This document shows positions 5,435 to 8,452 of a stretch of DNA of 8,452 bases, piece by piece. The notes beneath the pieces are model-generated. The model was not told the origin of the DNA. It was given only the letters and a program-made list of their open reading frames with translations, and ran no database searches. The DNA comes from Legionellaceae bacterium (GTDB taxonomy: Bacteria > Pseudomonadota > Gammaproteobacteria > Legionellales > Legionellaceae), in contig JAUYSE010000071.1 of the NCBI GenBank assembly GCA_030696465.1, forward strand, positions 1 through 8,452, written 5' to 3'. Numbering within the stretch: position 1 is the stretch's first letter; every line of letters begins with the position of its first letter. Made by a program: the position numbers and the translations under genes.

Positions 5435-5977
5435 TTAAAGATCTGCGCTATCATTTCTATCCGAACTAAAGTGAGATAGTTCGGCTGTCCCATAAAAATC
5501 GCATAAAGCTTGCCTAAATTTTTCTGCGCGCCGAGGCAATCCTTTTTTTTGATAATCCCCCATTTGTTGTATCAAACACGCTTTAAACGCATCGGTACTG
5601 TAGCTCTCACCATTTAAGTTATCGATACTTATTTGAAATTTGTATCCTGCTGCGTTAGAAAAAATCCACTCTAATGCTTGAGGCTTCACTTCATGGGATA
5701 GAAATAAAGCTTGTTGTTCAGCTGAACGTCCGTCAGGCTCATACCAATAGCCATAATCTACTTGTTTTCTACGCTCGCTCCCTGCGATAAACCAATGTGC
5801 ACACTCGTGCAGGGCGCTACTAAAAAAGCCATGCGCAAAATAAATGGCATGATAAGGGCATGAGGCATTTGCAGGCAGATAAATGGGCTCTTCGTCGCCT
5901 TTAACCAGTTTTGTGTTATGTGCTTTCGCAAAGCAATGATTAAAAAGATAAATCAGATCTTGGTAATGGTGTTTCAA
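5435..5977 (-). CDS. epmC: Elongation factor P hydroxylase EpmC (YfcM)
   Basis: This 180-residue protein is collinear with E. coli EpmC: KGDEEPIYLPA (26-36), FAHGFFSSALHECAHWFIAG (47-66), VDYGYWYEPDGR (73-84), and HEVKPQALEWIFSNAAGY (95-112), then a C-terminal FYGTAEL. The HExxH-like HECAH (57-61) and the Glu/His of HEVKPQ are the likely metal ligands. EpmC hydroxylates the modified lysine of EF-P after EpmA/EpmB have added beta-lysine, the last step in maturing the factor that rescues polyproline-stalled ribosomes. The start is TTG at 5977: it gives the expected N-terminus (MKHHYQDLI, compare HHYEQLI), has GAG about 7 nt upstream, and an in-frame TAA lies just above. efp, epmA and epmB are not in the window. 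Confidence 0.95.
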   Translation of the reverse strand: MKHHYQDLIYLFNHCFAKAHNTKLVKGDEEPIYLPANASCPYHAIYFAHGFFSSALHECAHWFIAGSERRKQVDYGYWYEPDGRSAEQQALFLSHEVKPQALEWIFSNAAGYKFQISIDNLNGESYSTDAFKACLIQQMGDYQKKGLPRRAEKFRQALCDFYGTAELSHFSSDRNDSADL

Positions 5978-6037
5978 TGTTACGCTCTTATTTGTTTAAT
6001 AAAATACTTTGTAATATAAAATTTTTTCATATCGAGA

Positions 6038-6055
6038 TATACTACGCGCAGTATA
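6038..6055. promoter_or_regulatory. Near-perfect 18-bp dyad carrying TATACT on both strands
   Basis: TATACT, ACGCGC and AGTATA form a dyad with one mismatched pair, centred in the 136-bp region between epmC (minus) and the RlmI-type gene (plus). Each half contains a -10-like TATACT, one per strand. On the minus strand it is the -10 of a good promoter. On the plus strand no matching -35 was found. It could be an operator controlling both genes or chance symmetry in promoter DNA. Confidence 0.4.
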
Positions 6056-6078
6056 AAATATTACTCCGTGTAGCTCAA
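6050..6078 (-). promoter_or_regulatory. Sigma70-type promoter of epmC
   Basis: On the minus strand, TTGAGC (6078-6073) and TATACT (6055-6050) are exactly 17 bp apart. Predicted transcription start is near 6043, leaving a leader of about 66 nt before the TTG start of epmC. The downstream reductase and trmL are probably served by the same transcript, as no strong promoter was seen in the 84 bp before the reductase. Confidence 0.5.
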
Positions 6079-6113
6079 CGAAGCTTGCACCTTATCATAG
6101 GTTATTGTCATTC

Positions 6114-7286
6114 ATGAATCCAAATGTGGTTATTCACCCCAGCAAACAGTCTCTTATACAACAAGGTCACCCTTGGATATTTTCGAAAGCCGTGCTGCGA
6201 CAAGATAGCAGTTGTCGTACAGGTATGTTGGTGAACGTGGTGTCAAATGCGGGAGATCTATTAGCGGTAGGGGTCTATAATGAACACTCTTTGTATCGTG
6301 TACGTATTTTGGCGCGAACGGTAGAAGATTTTAATCAGGATTCACTGGCTGCGATTATCTTGCATCGTCTGCAACAAGCGATTCAGTTGCGACAACGTTT
6401 AAACTTACCCAATGCACATACCACTGCTTTTCGTCTTGTGAATAGTGAAGCAGATGGTTTGTCGGGTTTAACCATTGATAAATTTGATACTCTGTGTGTG
6501 GTATCTAGCTCTGCTTTTTGGGTACAAGCCAATCAGGCCGTGATACTGGAATGTTTAAAAACCTTATTACCTGATACGGAAATTCTTTGGATGGCACAAA
6601 AAAAACCATTGTTACAGGATGGTTGGGAGCAAGATACAGAGGTTTCCTATGATAAACAAATGATTGTTAAAGAACAGGATCTCCTCTTTAAAATTGATTT
6701 TTCAACCGCGCAAAAAACGGGTTTATTTTTGGACCAACGCGAAAATCATCAACGCGTAGCCGCAGTTGCCAAAGGTGCACGGGTGTTAGATTTATATACT
6801 TATACTGGGGGCTTTGCGCTACATGCCGCAAAAGCAGGGGCAGAGTATGTTTTAGGCATTGATAGTTCTGGCCCAGCCATTGCCCGTGCGCAAGAAAATG
6901 CGCAATTGAATCAATGTACGCAACTGGAATTTATTAAGGCAGATGCCCGCTCTTATCTACATCGAGCAGAAGAGTTTGATATTGTAGTCTTAGATCCGCC
7001 TAAATTAATGCCCTCTAAAAAAAATCAGGTACAAGCTAAAAATTATTATCGATTTTTGCATAAAGAAGTATTTAAAGTAATGCGGCCTAATACTTTATTA
7101 ATGACCTGTAATTGTTCTTCTGCATTGTCGGCGCATGCTTTTTTGGAGTTAGTTTACTTGCAGGCACTGAGTGTTAAAAAGAGTTTTCGCGTGATTGGTA
7201 GTTATGGTCCTGCGAGTTGTCACCCGACGTTGCCTGTTTTTCCTGAGGGGAGTTATCTCACCGCAGTGATGGGGGTGGTGGTTTAA
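6114..7286 (+). CDS. Class I SAM-dependent rRNA methyltransferase, RlmI type (COG1092)
   Basis: This encodes 390 residues from the ATG at 6114; a TTG at 6105 would add three and sits too close to AGG. E. coli RlmI has 396. The N-terminal PUA domain (about 1-72) has the typical HPWIFSKAV (19-27). A middle domain carries VNSEADGLSGLTIDKF (109-124). The Rossmann methyltransferase domain follows KTGLFLDQREN (201-211), with motif I VLDLYTYTGGF (224-234), DPPK (294-297), the Cys loop TCNCSS (331-336) and HPTLPVFPEGSYL (370-382). RlmI makes 5-methylcytosine in 23S rRNA; the Cys loop is where its catalytic cysteine is expected. Identity to RlmI is moderate (TCNCS versus TFSCS), so another family target is possible and no symbol is given. 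It is divergent from epmC and apparently monocistronic. Confidence 0.85.
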   Translation: MNPNVVIHPSKQSLIQQGHPWIFSKAVLRQDSSCRTGMLVNVVSNAGDLLAVGVYNEHSLYRVRILARTVEDFNQDSLAAIILHRLQQAIQLRQRLNLPNAHTTAFRLVNSEADGLSGLTIDKFDTLCVVSSSAFWVQANQAVILECLKTLLPDTEILWMAQKKPLLQDGWEQDTEVSYDKQMIVKEQDLLFKIDFSTAQKTGLFLDQRENHQRVAAVAKGARVLDLYTYTGGFALHAAKAGAEYVLGIDSSGPAIARAQENAQLNQCTQLEFIKADARSYLHRAEEFDIVVLDPPKLMPSKKNQVQAKNYYRFLHKEVFKVMRPNTLLMTCNCSSALSAHAFLELVYLQALSVKKSFRVIGSYGPASCHPTLPVFPEGSYLTAVMGVVV

Positions 7287-7347
7287 TCCGATATCTCCGC
7301 GATGCGGAAGGTGCTTTGGCTCAGCATGCATTTTCTCTCTTACGTAC

Positions 7348-7353
7348 TATACT
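7348..7353 (+). promoter_or_regulatory. Possible -10 box of the glycine-rich protein gene
   Basis: TATACT lies 44 bp before the ATG at 7398. No good -35 was found at 16-18 bp; the nearest candidate, TTGGCT at 7316-7321, is 26 bp away. If it is real, the promoter depends on an activator or a weak -35. The short 5-bp hairpin at 7295-7309, after the preceding gene, lacks a T-run. Confidence 0.25.
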
Positions 7354-7397
7354 TAACATATGGGTTATGAAAAGTAGGGTGTGATAAGGAGATTATT

Positions 7398-7742
7398 ATG
7401 CGTACCTGTGTTCTGTCTAAATATGCGTATGCGATTATTTTTGTGATGGGTTTATTAGCCTGTTCTGTCACTAATGCCTGGCATGGTGGTGGCGGAGGCG
7501 GAGGCAGAGGCTATCATGGTGGTGGTGATTATCATGGGGGTGGTGGATATTACCATGGTGGTGATTATCACAACGGTGGATATTACCATGGCGGCACGTA
7601 TTATGGTGGAACCTATTATGGTTCGCCAGGGGTGGTAATTGGTGTTCCATTAGGAGGTGCCGCCGCTTATCCCAATTCTTGTGTTCCTACACAACAGTGT
7701 GATGCCAATGGATATTGCGTGCAAACACAAGTTTGTAATTAG
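7398..7742 (+). CDS. Exported Gly/His/Tyr-rich protein with a regular four-cysteine tail
   Basis: This encodes 114 residues with a strong AAGGAG 6 nt before the ATG. Residues 1-27 are a signal sequence: basic start, hydrophobic core IIFVMGLLAC, and a likely signal peptidase I site after VTNA. LLAC at 19-22 also weakly resembles a lipobox, so a lipoprotein is possible. Residues 28-76 are low complexity, with HGG, YHGG, DYHGG and YYGG units very rich in Gly, His and Tyr, suggesting a flexible surface-exposed segment that may bind metal ions. A short hydrophobic stretch (GVVIGVPLGGAAA) leads to a tail whose cysteines 95, 101, 107 and 113 are spaced exactly six apart (C-x5, three times). I do not recognise a named family; the function is unknown. 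It is convergent with the next gene. Confidence 0.75.
   Translation: MRTCVLSKYAYAIIFVMGLLACSVTNAWHGGGGGGGRGYHGGGDYHGGGGYYHGGDYHNGGYYHGGTYYGGTYYGSPGVVIGVPLGGAAAYPNSCVPTQQCDANGYCVQTQVCN
7481..7625 (+). repeat. Low-complexity coding repeat (His-Gly-Gly units)
   Basis: The DNA behind the glycine-rich segment repeats units around CATGGTGGT and GATTATCA/GGATATTACCATGG, each encoding YHGG-like peptides. Two longer near-copies are GGTGATTATCA and GGTGGATATTACCATGG, each seen twice. Such tracts can expand or shrink by slippage, so length may vary between strains. Confidence 0.6.
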
Positions 7743-7765
7743 ACGATTTTTTGGGTATATCGGTT

Positions 7766-8191
7766 TTAATATCGATAAAACCAACATGAAATGGGTAGAT
7801 CTTGATCGGCGTAATTAGTGAGAATGACCGCTCGGTTGCTTCTAGTAACGCCATAGATATGCACAACGGTGTTTGCGAGCCCTAATGAAATGGTGGGGCC
7901 TTGTGCGATACCACATCCTGTTGTCCAGCAGGTAGTATAATCGATAGCATCAAACCAACCAGAGTACGGCGTAACCATCATATATCCATAAAAATCTGCT
8001 TGATTGTTCAGGGCGCAGTATACGGTAACAGAAGAAAAAAGCGGTAAATTGTAGGTAGAAAAGGCCACTTGATTGCTGCCAATCGCGGTATTTTGTATAG
8101 AGGTCATTTTTTTTAACAGTGTTTTTGCATAGCCGGGCTGAATGATTTGCAAAAAGAGACATAAGCTGGTTAATAATATTCTTGTTTTCAT
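7766..8191 (-). CDS. Secreted or periplasmic protein of unknown function
   Basis: This encodes 141 residues with GAGG 5 nt before the ATG. Residues 1-22 form a signal peptide (MKTR, hydrophobic ILLTSLCLFLQII, cleavage expected after GYA). The mature part of about 119 residues has four cysteines (59, 88, 93, 136), enough for two disulfides, and many aromatic residues, with alternating beta-like segments (VAFSTY, VTVYCAL, GYMMVTPY, VVHIYGV, AVILTNY). It ends in CWFYRY, as expected of a small all-beta exported protein. No family is recognised. It has its own promoter (8236-8263), starts 80 bp from repeat copy 3, and converges with the glycine-rich gene, the two stops being only 23 bp apart. Confidence 0.72.
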   Translation of the reverse strand: MKTRILLTSLCLFLQIIQPGYAKTLLKKMTSIQNTAIGSNQVAFSTYNLPLFSSVTVYCALNNQADFYGYMMVTPYSGWFDAIDYTTCWTTGCGIAQGPTISLGLANTVVHIYGVTRSNRAVILTNYADQDLPISCWFYRY

Positions 8192-8235
8192 CGCACCCTC
8201 TAGATAAACATTGTTCTCGAACTGAGAGGATTTGG

Positions 8236-8263
8236 ATTATAGTGTTTTTATGCTATAAATCAA
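8236..8263 (-). promoter_or_regulatory. Sigma70-type promoter of the secreted-protein gene
   Basis: On the minus strand, TTGATT (8263-8258) is followed after 16 bp by a perfect TATAAT (8241-8236). Transcription should start near 8229, leaving a leader of about 38 nt before the ATG at 8191. The -35 box lies only 7 bp from the outer end of repeat copy 3. Confidence 0.6.
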
Positions 8264-8270
8264 TGGGGTC

Positions 8271-8452
8271 AACAGCCATTCCCGCCCAACCCCCAAATGT
8301 TGCCAACAAGGCTTTTCGAATAAAGGGCTTTCGTAAACCTTCACGGCGCAAGGACGCGCCGTGAGAGCGTCAGGATGACTTTATGCGTGTTTACGAAAGC
8401 CCTTTATTCGATAAGCCTTGGTACCACTAATATAATTAGGCGGGAATTCATG
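8271..8452 (+). repeat. Repeat copy 3: near-complete palindromic MITE/REP-pair-like element
   Basis: The left arm (8278-8337), starting ATTCCCGCCC and ending CTTTCGTAAA, is the imperfect reverse complement of the right arm (8390-8447), starting TTTACGAAAGCCCTTTATTCG and ending GGCGGGAAT. Agreement is nearly perfect over the inner 30 bp and at the outer 9 bp; the part between has drifted in the right arm. The 52-bp core holds a 9-bp GC-rich stem, TCACGGCGC with GCGCCGTGA (8341-8364), around a 6-nt loop, then GCGTCAGGATGACTTTATGCGTG. There is no open reading frame of its own and no transposase, so any mobility would be in trans. The sequence AACAGCC just outside the left arm is shared with copies 1 and 2, so the unit probably begins there. 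Confidence 0.85.

Noticed and set aside
6066..6100. tRNA-like string GTAGCTCAACG between epmC and the rRNA methyltransferase gene
   Set aside because: It resembles a D-arm by chance, but no acceptor stem, anticodon arm or TTC motif can be fitted around it.
7295..7309. TCCGC-GAT-GCGGA hairpin after the rRNA methyltransferase gene as a terminator
   Set aside because: The 5-bp stem with a 3-nt loop has no T-run; too weak to call.
7149..7331. Minus-strand open frame of 60 codons rich in His and Arg
   Set aside because: It is mostly antisense to the end of the rRNA methyltransferase gene, which is clearly real.
7762..7782. Hairpin GGTTTTA/TAAAACC between the convergent genes as a terminator
   Set aside because: It is AT-rich with only 7 bp and no T-run follows on either strand; the T6 at 7747-7752 precedes the stem on the plus strand.
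8182..8364. Plus-strand open frame of 60 codons running into repeat copy 3
   Set aside because: It overlaps the opposite-strand gene start, its promoter and the repeat; the end is simply translation of the repeat arm and hairpin, and no ribosome-binding site was seen.

Overview
The window looks like an accessory or variable stretch of a gammaproteobacterial chromosome with moderately low G+C. Legionellales is my best guess. The main support is an EpmC/YfcM-type EF-P hydroxylase, a family largely limited to Gammaproteobacteria. The style of the two small regulators and the secreted proteins agrees, but the order-level placement is inference.

Both ends are occupied by copies of one repeat, in opposite orientation (1-121 and 8271-8452). 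A third, solo-arm copy lies in the middle (4122-4188). The copy at 8271-8452 is nearly complete: two ~60-bp imperfect inverted arms around a ~52-bp core with a GC-rich hairpin. No transposase is visible, so this resembles a MITE or a REP/BIME-like unit.

Left part (122-822): a noncoding block with an inverted pair of DnaA-box-like sequences next to a hairpin, then a small winged-helix-like protein gene (255-596, minus) with its own promoter and an odd leader that holds a strong Shine-Dalgarno sequence without a usable start codon.

Centre-left (823-3715, minus): a compact four-gene unit with overlapping or nearly touching genes. In transcription order it encodes an XRE-type regulator, a stand-alone sensor-like protein of unknown function, a divergent peptide deformylase and an MHS-type MFS transporter. 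Divergent from it is a small AlpA-like DNA-binding protein whose last 21 codons and stop lie inside repeat copy 2.

Centre-right (4321-7286): housekeeping-type genes. On the minus strand are epmC (EF-P hydroxylation), an NAD(P)H-dependent FMN reductase and trmL (tRNA position 34 2'-O-methylation). Divergent from them is a RlmI-type rRNA methyltransferase gene. Together with the deformylase, the window is rich in enzymes that modify the translation apparatus or nascent proteins, although the deformylase belongs to a separate operon.

Right part (7398-8191): two convergent genes for small exported proteins. One is Gly/His/Tyr-rich with a regular four-cysteine tail, the other is an orphan secreted protein with four cysteines after its signal peptide. 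The latter is driven by a good sigma70-type promoter that ends next to repeat copy 3.

I see no tRNA, rRNA, CRISPR array, transposase or integrase.
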